DNA from: an uncultured Treponema sp.
GTDB taxonomy: Bacteria; Spirochaetota; Spirochaetia; Treponematales; Treponemataceae
Length of the DNA stretch: 64,000 bases
Direction of reading: 5' to 3'
NCBI GenBank assembly: GCA_949299755.1
Contig: CASGBA010000006.1
Coordinates: forward strand, 1 to 64,000
This document shows, one piece after another, positions 51,140 to 61,053 of the stretch. The translations under genes and the position numbers were made by a program. Every line of letters begins with the position of its first letter. Position 1 is the stretch's first letter. The notes below the pieces were generated by a model. The model saw only the letters and a program-made list of their open reading frames with translations, did not search any database and had not been told where the DNA came from.

Positions 51140-52384
51140 ATGAAATTACTTCATACCGGTGATTTACATCTGGGGAAAATCTTCCATGAGACGTCCCTTT
51201 TGGAAGATCAACGCCATATCCTAGGCCAATTACTGGATGAACTGGGAAAGGACAACTACAGCGCCCTATTGATTGCCGGTGACATCTATGACAGAAGCAT
51301 CCCGCCGGCGGAAGCTGTAGAAGTTTTCAGTGCTTTTTTAGCAGAAACAAAGGAAAAATTCCCGGATTTGGCTGTTTTTATCATACCGGGGAACCATGAT
51401 TCTGCCCAGCGGCTGGCATTCGCCTCAAGCATTCTACGCCGGCAAAATATCTATATCACCTGCAATCCTGAAGATGCATTCACTCCAATAATTATATCAC
51501 AAAAAGATGAAAAGGTGGCTTTTTTTTTACTCCCTTTTATGGCTCCCGGAAGTCTCCAGGCTGAGAAAAATGGTATAAATCCGGAATTGCCTCTGTTTCC
51601 AGGAAATTGTCCGGAAGCCCCTGGAAAAAGCCTTTTTTCACAGGAGGAGATGGCTGAGGAGGCTTCGAGGCGTTTCAAAGAAATACTCAAATCCACGGAA
51701 TTAAAAAACATACCGGCTGTACTGGTTTCCCACTGTTTCACCCTGGGAGGAGCGGAATCCTCTTCCGAGAGAATATTCATCGGTAATGCGGAGAAAATCC
51801 ATCACCGGCTTTTCAAGGATTTTTCCTACACAGCCCTGGGCCATCTCCATAAGTTCCAAAAAGTCACGGACAGGATGTATTATTCCGGCTCTCCCCTCGC
51901 CTATGCTTTTGATGAGGCTGGAAGCGACAAATTTTTCATTAAGGTGGAGATAGACGCTAAAGGAACCGGATTCCCGGTAAAAACAACCCCCGTGAAAATT
52001 TCCCCCCGCAAAAAGGTGACAAGACTGAAAGGGGAATTCAAGGACTTTTTTGATTCACAAAAATATTCCGGTTATGCAGACGATTATTTGGAAATAGAGT
52101 TGACGGATAAAACCATCCGGATAAATCCCATGCAGGCATTAAAGCAGAATTTCCCCAATCTCCTCAGTATAAAACAAAATCTCCAATATAACACTGAAGA
52201 AACAAAGACAAAAATAAAAAGTGACGAAAGGGAAAATATGGATCCAGTGCATAATTTCAAAGAGTTTGAAAAATATTTATATCCTTCTCAGCCGGATGAA
52301 GAGTTAAAAAGTAAAACAGATTTTTTTTCGTCTATAATTAAACAATGCACACAAAAGGAGGATGCAGGGGAATATGAAGCCTGA
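51140..52384 (+). CDS. sbcD: SbcD, nuclease subunit of the SbcCD complex
   Basis: 414 residues from the ATG at 51140; a GTG at 51131 is a possible alternative. Calcineurin-like phosphoesterase motifs HTGDLHLGK, AGDIYD, PGNHD, SHCFTLGG and GHLHKF give the two-metal Mre11-type site. With SbcC it cleaves hairpins and processes DNA ends. It overlaps sbcC by 11 bases. Confidence 0.94.
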   Translation: MKLLHTGDLHLGKIFHETSLLEDQRHILGQLLDELGKDNYSALLIAGDIYDRSIPPAEAVEVFSAFLAETKEKFPDLAVFIIPGNHDSAQRLAFASSILRRQNIYITCNPEDAFTPIIISQKDEKVAFFLLPFMAPGSLQAEKNGINPELPLFPGNCPEAPGKSLFSQEEMAEEASRRFKEILKSTELKNIPAVLVSHCFTLGGAESSSERIFIGNAEKIHHRLFKDFSYTALGHLHKFQKVTDRMYYSGSPLAYAFDEAGSDKFFIKVEIDAKGTGFPVKTTPVKISPRKKVTRLKGEFKDFFDSQKYSGYADDYLEIELTDKTIRINPMQALKQNFPNLLSIKQNLQYNTEETKTKIKSDERENMDPVHNFKEFEKYLYPSQPDEELKSKTDFFSSIIKQCTQKEDAGEYEA

Positions 52385-55300
52385 AACACTCCTATTGAAA
52401 AATTTCGGTCCATTTTATGGTGAACACAAAGCTGATTTCAGCGTTCTGGGTGACTTCTTCCTTATCTGCGGGGAAACGGGGGCAGGTAAAACAACAATTT
52501 TTGACGGGATTTCCTACGCCTTCTACGGGGAAGCGCCTGGCAGCCGGAAAGGCTTGTCAAAACAAATGAGAAGCCAGTATGCGGAAAACGAGGACGAAAG
52601 CTATGTGGAGCTTGTTTTCTCCATGGGAAAAACCAAATGGAAAATAAAAAGAACACTGCCCTACGAAAAGCTGGGAATCCGCTCAAAAAAAACACAGACA
52701 GTTCCCGAAGAAGTTTCCCTGGAAATGCTGGCCGGATCACAATGGCGGAATGAATCCTGCACCAACAAAAATGAAACAGATAAAAAAATTTTATCGCTGA
52801 TAAAACTTTCAGCGGATGAATTTTCAAGGATTGTCCTTTTACCACAGGGGGAGTTCTCACGTTTTTTGCGGCAGAGCTCCGAAGAACGTAAAGAAATTCT
52901 TTCAAAGCTTTTTCCTGTTTCGATATACAGGGAAGCCGCCGAAACAGCAAAAGAAAAAACAAAGGAAGCGGAAACGATCATTGACGGAATCGGAACAAAG
53001 ATTTCCGCCTTACGAACAGAATTCAATCCGGAAACCTTTGATACGGAAAAAAACACTTTGGAAAAAAGGCTTCATGAATTGAAAGAAAAATACAGCTCCT
53101 GCCAAAAAATGTTAATTGAAAAATTCAAGCTCCTTGAAACAGCAAAACGAATTGCAAAAAATATTAAGGAACTTAATGAATTGGAGGAAGAATACGAAAG
53201 GGAAATAAAAAGCAAAAATAATTTGTACGAGGAATGGGAAAAACAACTTTCCGATGCGGAAAAGGCGGCGCCTGTTGCAGCTTTAATCTCACAACATAAG
53301 ACGAATAAAAAAATTCTGGAAGAAAATAAGGAAAAATACCAGGAAAAAAAAATGCACTTTGATCTGGCAGAAATAGAATGCCGGAAATTGGAAACAGAAA
53401 GCAAAAACATAAACGGGCAGCGACAGAAACTGAATGAATTAATTCAAAGAGAGCCGCTCATTGAAGCAGCGGTAAAAGCCGCAGGAGAAATAAAAGAATC
53501 AGAAAAAAGCCTGAAGGAATTTGAAAATAAATTAAAAAATGGGGAAAGAATACTGCAGGAATCAGAAAGTAAATTAAAAACCTTAGAAGAAAACCTTGAA
53601 GGAGCGGCAAAAGAAAAAATAAATATAGAAATCCTGACAGAAGATAAAACAAAGGCCGAAAGCAACTATGAATCCATAAAAAACAAATGCGGCGCCACTT
53701 TGGAATATCTGCAAAAAAAAGAAAAAACAGAAAAAAACAAAGATGAATTGGATAAACTTTTTTTGGAGATAGAAAGAAAAGAAGAAGAGAAAAAAAAAGC
53801 TGATACTGATATTATAGAATTAAGGAATAAATACAATGAGCAAAAAAATTATGACATGGCGGCAGCCCTGGCTTCTGTTTTAAAAGACAACGAACCCTGT
53901 CCAGTATGCGGTTCGCTGCACCATCCTTCACCCGCAGTAAAAAAAACGGACAAACTTCTGTTTTACGAAAACAAAATCCTGGAAATGGAAGCGAAAAGGA
54001 ACAAACTGGAACAGGAACTGAAAGAAATCCGGGAAATCCATACAAAAACCAATGCAGATTACATGGTGTCCATTTCTTATTTGAAAAATCAGGAAGAAAA
54101 AGGGCAGATTTTTTTGACAAAGGAAGAAGCTGAAAAAAACAAAACCCTTGCCGAAAAAGAAATGAAAAAAAAACTTGAAGATTATTTCAAAGCAAAGAAG
54201 CAGCTGAATCTCATAAATGAATTACAAACGGAAAAAGAAAAACTGGAAAAAGAAGCGGGCGAAAAAATAAAAGAAAACATGGAAATAGAAAAAGCCATAA
54301 GTACCCGGCGAGTGGAAATAAAAAATATGAAAACACGGTTTAATGATGCTTTTCCGGGAAAGGAAGCGGATGAGAAAGAGGCGGAACTGGCTCTGGCATT
54401 TTGCAGGTCGGAAAAAAAACGTTTGCAGGACTCAATCTCATCCTTTGAGGAAAGAGATAAAAAAGCCCGCAACGATAAAAGTATGTACGAAGGTTCAATG
54501 AGAGAACTGGAAACCCTGTGCTTGGAAATGGAAAAAAAAACTGAGGAATCCGAAAAAAATCTGAAAAAAGAATATTTATCCGCAGGATTCACTGACTATG
54601 CTGATGCTGAAAAAGCTGTAATGATGCGGGAAGAAAAAGAAGCATTGGCGGAGAAAGTATCATCTTTTAAACAGAAAAAAATGGAAATTGAAAACAGAAT
54701 TTCTTTTTTGGAAAACCAATTGGAAAAAGAAGGAGGAAAAGAAAACCGGATAAGTGAAGATGAAGCTGAAATGGAGTACAGGAACGCAGGTCTTTTACTC
54801 GAAGAAAATAAAACTGAAACAGAAAAAATCAACATAGAATTAATTACATTAAAAGGAAAAATGCAGCAGTGGAAATCCCTTTTGGAAGAACAGGAAAGGA
54901 AAACAAATGAACTTTCAGTTCTCAAAAAAGTGACGGACGACCTTCTGGGAAAAAATCCCAATAATATTAAATTTGAGGCATGGATATTGAATAAATATCT
55001 TGAAGAAGTGACAGAATATGCCAATATGCGTATTGGAAGAATGAGCAACGACCGATACAGAATCCAAACAGGAAGCACCTTCCGACGGGGAAATGCCATG
55101 ACCGGTTTGGATTTGGAAATATTCGACAGCTATACCGGTAAAACACGTCCTACCGGAACCCTTTCAGGAGGCGAAACATTCATGGCCTCCATCAGTCTGG
55201 CTTTAGGACTGGCTGATTCCATTCAATCCAGGGCCGGCGGTATCCAGCTGGAGGCGGTTTTTATAGATGAGGGATTCGGTTCCTTGGATGAATCCTGTCT

Positions 55301-55448
55301 TGAGCTGGCAATGAATATTTTTGATGAAATACGGGGACATAGAATGGTCGGCATTATTTCCCACGTCAAAGACTTGCAGGATAGAATACCAAGTAAACTT
55401 GAAGTGAAGAAAAAAACAGAGGGTTCATATATACAACAAAAAATATAA
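52374..55448 (+). CDS. sbcC: SbcC, SMC-like ATPase of the SbcCD complex
   Basis: 1024 residues from the ATG at 52374; an ATG at 52362 is abutted by the AAAGGAGG and is less likely. Walker A GETGAGKTTIFDGISYAF, Q-loop LPQGEFSRFL, two very long Lys/Glu-rich coiled-coil arms around the zinc hook CPVCGSLHHPSP (near 53900), signature LSGGETFMASISLAL and Walker B AVFIDEGFGSLDE. Rad50-type partner of SbcD. The arms are A-rich in DNA sequence, with frequent A7-A9 runs. Confidence 0.95.
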   Translation: MKPETLLLKNFGPFYGEHKADFSVLGDFFLICGETGAGKTTIFDGISYAFYGEAPGSRKGLSKQMRSQYAENEDESYVELVFSMGKTKWKIKRTLPYEKLGIRSKKTQTVPEEVSLEMLAGSQWRNESCTNKNETDKKILSLIKLSADEFSRIVLLPQGEFSRFLRQSSEERKEILSKLFPVSIYREAAETAKEKTKEAETIIDGIGTKISALRTEFNPETFDTEKNTLEKRLHELKEKYSSCQKMLIEKFKLLETAKRIAKNIKELNELEEEYEREIKSKNNLYEEWEKQLSDAEKAAPVAALISQHKTNKKILEENKEKYQEKKMHFDLAEIECRKLETESKNINGQRQKLNELIQREPLIEAAVKAAGEIKESEKSLKEFENKLKNGERILQESESKLKTLEENLEGAAKEKINIEILTEDKTKAESNYESIKNKCGATLEYLQKKEKTEKNKDELDKLFLEIERKEEEKKKADTDIIELRNKYNEQKNYDMAAALASVLKDNEPCPVCGSLHHPSPAVKKTDKLLFYENKILEMEAKRNKLEQELKEIREIHTKTNADYMVSISYLKNQEEKGQIFLTKEEAEKNKTLAEKEMKKKLEDYFKAKKQLNLINELQTEKEKLEKEAGEKIKENMEIEKAISTRRVEIKNMKTRFNDAFPGKEADEKEAELALAFCRSEKKRLQDSISSFEERDKKARNDKSMYEGSMRELETLCLEMEKKTEESEKNLKKEYLSAGFTDYADAEKAVMMREEKEALAEKVSSFKQKKMEIENRISFLENQLEKEGGKENRISEDEAEMEYRNAGLLLEENKTETEKINIELITLKGKMQQWKSLLEEQERKTNELSVLKKVTDDLLGKNPNNIKFEAWILNKYLEEVTEYANMRIGRMSNDRYRIQTGSTFRRGNAMTGLDLEIFDSYTGKTRPTGTLSGGETFMASISLALGLADSIQSRAGGIQLEAVFIDEGFGSLDESCLELAMNIFDEIRGHRMVGIISHVKDLQDRIPSKLEVKKKTEGSYIQQKI

Positions 55449-55487
55449 AAGGGAAAGAATTGTAATATTACATTTCAGGAGGAAAAA

Positions 55488-56921
55488 ATGATAACAAGCG
55501 CCTTGTTTACGGATTATTATGAATTAACGATGGCCCAGGGTTTTTGGAAAAAAAACAAAAATACCCGTTCGGTTTTTGATATGTTTTTCCGCAGGCAACC
55601 TTTCAACGGAGGTTTCTCGGTTTTTGCCGGAATTGAACCGTTGATAAATACCATTGAAAAATTCAGTTTTTCGAAATCAGACATTGAATATCTTAAAACC
55701 ACCGGAATATTTGAAGACGATTTTCTTTATTTTCTTGAAAAGTTCAAATTTTCCGGTGATATTTGGACAATGGAAGAAGGAACGGTGGTGTTTCCCAATG
55801 AACCTCTTCTGCGTATACATGGAAACGTGATTGAATGCGCCCTCCTTGAAGGGTTGATTTTAAACACGATAAATTTCCAAAGCTTAATAGCGACGAAAAC
55901 CGCACGAATCTGGCTCGCTTCAAAAAAAGGTTCCATCATGGAATTCGGATTGCGCAGGGCACAAGGTTGCGATGGCGCAATGAGCGCCACCAGGGCAGCA
56001 TACATAGGCGGTGCGGCGGGAACAAGCAACACTTTGGCTGGCAAGGAATTCTCCATTCCTGTGATGGGAACGATAGCCCATTCATGGGTTATGTCCTTCC
56101 CCAGTGAAGAAGAAGCCTTTGATGCCTATGCGGAGATTTATCCGGAAAACACTTGTTTCCTGCTGGACACCTACGACACACTTGAATCGGGTGTAAAAGC
56201 GGCGATTGTTTCGGGAAAGAAGCTGAAAGACAGGGGAATGAATTTTGCTGTCAGATTGGATTCTGGCGACATACAATACCTCAGCACCAAAGTCCGTGAA
56301 GAATTAGATAAAGCCGGCTTTCCTGACGCAAAGATAACAGTGTCCAATGAGCTTACAGAAGAAATTATCGAATCATTGGTGAATAACCATACCCCAATTG
56401 ACTCCTGGGGAGTCGGCACCCATATGGTAACCGGCGGAAGCGAGGCTTCGTTCACCGGGGTATATAAACTTGCAGCCAGAACAGATGATTCCAACGGTAA
56501 AGATTTGATTCCCGCCATGAAATTTTCCGACAATCCGGAAAAAACAACAAATCCGGGGATAAAGCAGGTATGGAGACTTTACAATGCGGACGGAACATTC
56601 AAAGCGGATATTTTGTCCAAAGACAATGAAAAAATCCCGCTGAGGGAAACCATAAAATACTTCCATCCTTCAAATGATTGGAAAAGCTTTTCTTTCGCCG
56701 CGGATTATGCTGAACCGCTTTTAAAAATGAAAATGCAAAACGGAAAACGGTGCATGCCTGAAAAAACAATAAAAGAAAGCAGACGCAATATGGAAGAAAA
56801 CCTGGACAAACTGGATAATTCCTACAAACGCATCCTCAATCCCCACATTTACAAAGTATCCCTGACGGAAAAATTGAGGGAAGAAAAACTTAACTTTTTG
56901 CGGGGAAAACGGGGACACTGA
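55488..56921 (+). CDS. pncB: Nicotinate phosphoribosyltransferase
   Basis: 477 residues. Family blocks: TDYYELTMAQGFWK at the N-terminus, FGLRRAQGCDGAMSATRAAYIGG, GTIAHSWVMSF with the phosphorylated histidine, LDTYDT, FAVRLDSGD, and GVGTHMVTG. It makes nicotinate mononucleotide from nicotinate and PRPP in NAD salvage. AGGAGG precedes the ATG, and a terminator hairpin follows at 56943. Confidence 0.95.
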   Translation: MITSALFTDYYELTMAQGFWKKNKNTRSVFDMFFRRQPFNGGFSVFAGIEPLINTIEKFSFSKSDIEYLKTTGIFEDDFLYFLEKFKFSGDIWTMEEGTVVFPNEPLLRIHGNVIECALLEGLILNTINFQSLIATKTARIWLASKKGSIMEFGLRRAQGCDGAMSATRAAYIGGAAGTSNTLAGKEFSIPVMGTIAHSWVMSFPSEEEAFDAYAEIYPENTCFLLDTYDTLESGVKAAIVSGKKLKDRGMNFAVRLDSGDIQYLSTKVREELDKAGFPDAKITVSNELTEEIIESLVNNHTPIDSWGVGTHMVTGGSEASFTGVYKLAARTDDSNGKDLIPAMKFSDNPEKTTNPGIKQVWRLYNADGTFKADILSKDNEKIPLRETIKYFHPSNDWKSFSFAADYAEPLLKMKMQNGKRCMPEKTIKESRRNMEENLDKLDNSYKRILNPHIYKVSLTEKLREEKLNFLRGKRGH

Positions 56922-56942
56922 CCAAACAACCCGGCAGTCTCA

Positions 56943-56980
56943 AACCCGGTAATTTTGTGAAAAGATTGCCGGGTTATTTT
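56943..56980 (+). terminator. Terminator of pncB
   Basis: 11-bp stem AACCCGGTAAT/ATTGCCGGGTT (56943-56953 and 56965-56975, one wobble pair) then ATTTT. It overlaps the last two bases of the convergent parC-like gene. Confidence 0.75.
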
Positions 56981-59124
56981 CCCTTGCTTCTTTTCCTGTC
57001 AGCCTCTTTGATTTTGGATGCGGCGGCCCTCAATCCCTTTCCGGAAGATGCCGCCACAGAGTTTTTTTTCACTTCCGTCTTCACTTCTGACTTTGGAGCC
57101 GTTTTCACCGCAGTTTTTCCGGAGGATTCTCTGGAAACTTTCTTTCCAGCTTCCACCTTTGATTTCTTTTCTGCCTGTACGGAGGGGCTTTTTACTGTAT
57201 CTTCCGACAAATCTCCAGGCGTAACAGAAACGGCTTTCCTGACAGCGAGCCTTACCCCGAGGGTTTTTAAGCCTTTTTCTGCGTAATCCTGCGCCTTGAA
57301 AACCTGAAAATCTTTTTTTACACGGGCCTTAGGTTCATAGTGAACAGTAAAAGAGAATTTTGGTTTTGTTCCGACATACAAAACTTCAGCAGAATCGGGA
57401 ACAATCAAATAATCCCTATTTAAAATATATCCTTCTACCCTGCACCTTTTTATATACGGATACCCAGTATTGGTATCACGGTAAATAACTGTAAAAAGGA
57501 CCTTGGACAAAACCTCTTTTTCCGAAAAACCAGCATACCACAAACCTTTATCCACAAAAAGCTTATCAGGTACATCTGTAACAGTATAAACACCGTTACG
57601 GCGCATTACAATAATCCTGTCATAAGGGGATACTTTCATCAGCTCCCTGCCGGAAGAAACAGATGTGCCAAGATATCCGGTGTTGTCGTCATAACGCAAA
57701 GGCATATCACGGGAAACAGCTTCTTTTACATCCACCTTGGAAAATCTGGCTATTTTTGTTTTTCTGGAAGTTATCTCATCAGGAAGCATTTCAAGAATAT
57801 CATCCAAAACGGAAATAGCGTAAGCGGTAAGATTTTTCAGGAGTTTATTTATCTCTTTTATACGGTTCTTTATATCCTCAACTTCCTGACGGTTTTTATT
57901 TATATCATAAAGAGAAATTCTGCGTATCGGAATTTTCAAAAGACGGTCAACATCATCCTCAGTGACGGGACGGATCAGTTCATCCTTATAAGGTTCAAAT
58001 CCTTTGAGAACAGCCTTGATCACTCCTTCCGCGGTTTTCATGGTTTCGATTTTCTTGTAAATGCGCTCTTCAATAAAAATACGCTCAAGAGTGCGCATAT
58101 GAAGCCTGTCAAAAAGCCCTTCCTTTTCATCCTCCAATTCATCTTTCAGAATTTTAACAAGACGTTTTGCGCTGTCCTTTATTACCTCTGAAACAGTCAT
58201 CAAGGATGGCATATTATCTTTTATGACAAGAAGATTGCAGGAAACAGACTGTTCACATTCAGTGAAAGCATAAAGCGCGTCAACCACGTCCTGGGCATAA
58301 ACGCCACGCTGGAGTTTTATCTCGATGTTCGCCTTGTCTTTTGTATAATCATTAATACCACCTTCCGAGATTTTTATACGGCCGGATTTAGCGGCATTTT
58401 CAATTGAAGTAAGGACGCTTTCAGAAGTGCATCCGAAAGGAATTTCCTTTATGACGATTTTTTTCGGATCACTTAAATCAAGTTTTGCCCGGACGATAAC
58501 CTTCCCCATCCCATCCTCGTAACCGGAAACATCCATTTCGCCTCCGGTGGGGAAATCCGGATAAAGCTGGAAAGGCTTCCCGGAAAGACAGGCTTTTTCC
58601 GCCTCGATTACTTCCTTGATATTATGGGGTAGTATCTTGGTAGACATACCGACAGCGATGCCTTCAGCGCCCATAATTAGAACAAGGGGAAGTTTCGCCC
58701 GGAAAGTCACCGGCTCTTTTTTGCGCCCGTCATAAGAAGGCACATAATTTGTAATCGCAGGGTTAAGAAGGATTTTCTTCGCGAAAGGACGGATCCTGCA
58801 TTCAATATAACGGGATGCGGCGGCACTGTCCCCGGTAAGAATATTCCCGAAGTTTCCCTGCTTCTCGATGAAAATCTCTTTGTTTGCCAAAACAACAAGG
58901 GCGCTGGCTATGGACTGGTCACCGTGAGGATGTATCTTCATACATTCGCCAACAACGCTGGCAACCTTATGCATCCTGCCGTCATCCATTTCAAAAAGCG
59001 TGTGAAGGATGCGGCGCTGGACAGGCTTCAAACCGTCTTCCACATCAGGGATTGCACGGTCCCTGATAACGTAACTGGCATATTCAAGAAAATTATTATT
59101 AAAAAGACTTTCGATATAATCCAT
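56974..59124 (-). CDS. Type IIA topoisomerase subunit A (ParC/GyrA-like) with lysine-rich tail
   Basis: 716 residues. Winged-helix and tower region with the catalytic tyrosine Y106 in AAASRYIECR and the quinolone-site segment IHPHGDQSIASALV. The C-terminal beta-pinwheel is much reduced; there is no clear GyrA box. Residues about 640-716 are Lys/Ser/Ala-rich and end KIKEADRKRSKGK, like a histone-H1 tail. Together with the next gene it forms the short second topoisomerase of spirochaetes and chlamydiae, perhaps a decatenase. Its ATG shares one base with the parE-like stop. Confidence 0.88.
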   Translation of the reverse strand: MDYIESLFNNNFLEYASYVIRDRAIPDVEDGLKPVQRRILHTLFEMDDGRMHKVASVVGECMKIHPHGDQSIASALVVLANKEIFIEKQGNFGNILTGDSAAASRYIECRIRPFAKKILLNPAITNYVPSYDGRKKEPVTFRAKLPLVLIMGAEGIAVGMSTKILPHNIKEVIEAEKACLSGKPFQLYPDFPTGGEMDVSGYEDGMGKVIVRAKLDLSDPKKIVIKEIPFGCTSESVLTSIENAAKSGRIKISEGGINDYTKDKANIEIKLQRGVYAQDVVDALYAFTECEQSVSCNLLVIKDNMPSLMTVSEVIKDSAKRLVKILKDELEDEKEGLFDRLHMRTLERIFIEERIYKKIETMKTAEGVIKAVLKGFEPYKDELIRPVTEDDVDRLLKIPIRRISLYDINKNRQEVEDIKNRIKEINKLLKNLTAYAISVLDDILEMLPDEITSRKTKIARFSKVDVKEAVSRDMPLRYDDNTGYLGTSVSSGRELMKVSPYDRIIVMRRNGVYTVTDVPDKLFVDKGLWYAGFSEKEVLSKVLFTVIYRDTNTGYPYIKRCRVEGYILNRDYLIVPDSAEVLYVGTKPKFSFTVHYEPKARVKKDFQVFKAQDYAEKGLKTLGVRLAVRKAVSVTPGDLSEDTVKSPSVQAEKKSKVEAGKKVSRESSGKTAVKTAPKSEVKTEVKKNSVAASSGKGLRAAASKIKEADRKRSKGK

Positions 59125-60938
59125 CAGGCGTCAATCTCCGCAAGCAGATTTTTCATAATAAAGTCCCGGCGTGCCGGAGTGTTTTTTCCCATATAGAATT
59201 CCAGTATACCGGGAATTTTTTTTAAGCTTTGTACAGATACCGGAAGGAGCCTGATATCAGGACCAATAAACTGAGCGAATTCTTTTTGGCTTATTTCCCC
59301 CAAACCTTTGAACCGGGTGACTTCACTCTGGACCCCGAGCTTCTCAATGGCGTCGTCCCTTTCCTTTTCAGAATAACAATATTCCGTCTCTTTCTTCGTC
59401 CTGACACGGAAAAGAGGGGTTTCAAGAATATAAATATGACCTGTCACCACAAGTTCTTCAAAGTAATTCAGAAAAAAAGTCAGCAAAAGATTCCTGATAT
59501 GGAAACCGTCATTGTCCGCATCCGTGGCGATTACAATTTTTTCATACCGTAATCCATTCACATCATTTTCAATACCCAGAGCCATCATCATATTATACAA
59601 CTCAGCGTTCCGATAAATGTCCGCCCGTTTTTTACCGTACATATTTTCCGGTTTTCCCCGGAGACTGAATACAGCCTGGGTGTCCACATCCCTGCTGGGT
59701 TTTATGGAACCGGCGGCCGAATCACCTTCGGTTAAAAAAATCATTGTATTTTCACCCTTGGGGCCATCACCGAAATGATACCGGCACTCCGTAAGCTTAG
59801 GGATTCTAAGGGCAACCTTTTTTGCAGCCTCCTTGGCTTCCTTCTTCACAGAGTTTAATTCTGTACGCAGACGCTCGTTGGCGATTATTTTATCCTCAAG
59901 CTTCCTTGCAGCCTCCGTATTTTTATGAAGCCAAGAGACGACAGCAGCCTTTGTCTCATTCACAATCCAGGAACGTATTTCCGTATTACCAAGTTTATTT
60001 TTAGTCTGACTTTCAAAAACAGGTGCTTGAATCTTCACAGCCACAGCAGCGGCAGTACCTTCGCGGACATCCTCACTTTTATAGTTTTTACGGAAATATT
60101 CGTTTACACCCTTCAGCAAACCTTCCTTAAAAGAAGAAAGGTGTGTCCCGCCATCGGATGTATACTGTCCATTCACAAAGGAAAGATAGGTTTCACCGTA
60201 ATTGTTTGTGTGGGTAAAAGCGAATTCCAGCTGTTTCCCCTTATAATGACAAACGGGATACAAAGTATTGTTTGTCTCAGCACCAAGAAGATCTAAAAGA
60301 CCGTTCTCTGAAAAGTATTTTTTTCCGTTGAAATTTATTACAAGGCCGGCATTGAGGCAAGCGTAATTCCAGAATCTCTTTTCAAGGAAATCAATATTGA
60401 ATTTATAATTCTGGAAAAGTTTTTCATCCGGAAGAAATTCCACCAATGTACCGTCTTTTATACCAGGCTTTGTATTTCCGGTTTTCTGGCTTTTTAAGAC
60501 ACCGCGTTCAAAAACAGCCTCGGAAAATTTACCTGATCGGACGGAAACAACCCTGAAAAAAGATGACAATGCGTTTACAGCCTTTGTACCTACGCCGTTA
60601 AGACCCACAGAAAACTGAAATACTTCATCATTATATTTAGCGCCGGTATTTATAACCGATACACATTCAACAACTTTCCCCAGAGGGATACCACGTCCGA
60701 AATCCCTCACGGACACTTTGTCATCCTGAAGGACAATATCTATCTGGGTTCCGTTCCCCATAATGAATTCATCAATGGAATTGTCCACAACTTCCTTGAC
60801 AAGAATATAGATACCGTCATCCGGATTGGAACCATCCCCCAACCTTCCAATATACATACCGGTCCGGAGTCTTATGTGTTCCAAAGAGCTCAGGGTTTTT
60901 ATTTTCGATTCATCATATGAAGCAGTTTTTTTAGCCAT
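59124..60938 (-). CDS. Type IIA topoisomerase subunit B (ParE/GyrB-like)
   Basis: 604 residues. GHKL ATPase with RTGMYIGR, VVDNSIDEF, DFGRGIP and GLNGVGTKAVNAL; the transducer has QTKNKLG; the Toprim domain has TEGDSAAG and ATDADNDGFHI, where DADVDG is usual. It supplies ATP-driven strand passage to the ParC-like partner. It has no GyrB-specific long insertion. A terminator separates it from lon, so it needs its own promoter. Confidence 0.92.
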   Translation of the reverse strand: MAKKTASYDESKIKTLSSLEHIRLRTGMYIGRLGDGSNPDDGIYILVKEVVDNSIDEFIMGNGTQIDIVLQDDKVSVRDFGRGIPLGKVVECVSVINTGAKYNDEVFQFSVGLNGVGTKAVNALSSFFRVVSVRSGKFSEAVFERGVLKSQKTGNTKPGIKDGTLVEFLPDEKLFQNYKFNIDFLEKRFWNYACLNAGLVINFNGKKYFSENGLLDLLGAETNNTLYPVCHYKGKQLEFAFTHTNNYGETYLSFVNGQYTSDGGTHLSSFKEGLLKGVNEYFRKNYKSEDVREGTAAAVAVKIQAPVFESQTKNKLGNTEIRSWIVNETKAAVVSWLHKNTEAARKLEDKIIANERLRTELNSVKKEAKEAAKKVALRIPKLTECRYHFGDGPKGENTMIFLTEGDSAAGSIKPSRDVDTQAVFSLRGKPENMYGKKRADIYRNAELYNMMMALGIENDVNGLRYEKIVIATDADNDGFHIRNLLLTFFLNYFEELVVTGHIYILETPLFRVRTKKETEYCYSEKERDDAIEKLGVQSEVTRFKGLGEISQKEFAQFIGPDIRLLPVSVQSLKKIPGILEFYMGKNTPARRDFIMKNLLAEIDA

Positions 60939-60996
60939 GAAAAAAGTATATCAAAAAAAGGAGAAAACAGTCCAGAGTAAAAAATTTAAAATAAAT

Positions 60997-61021
60997 GCCA
61001 GGGAAGGGGCCCTTCCCTGGC
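60997..61021. terminator. Terminator hairpin between lon and the parE-like gene
   Basis: Perfect 11-bp stem GCCAGGGAAGG/CCTTCCCTGGC around a 3-base loop. T-rich sequence follows on both strands, but its main function is to end the minus-strand lon transcript. Confidence 0.85.
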
Positions 61022-61053
61022 GTATTTTTAATTTTCAGGCGACCAGCACGGCG

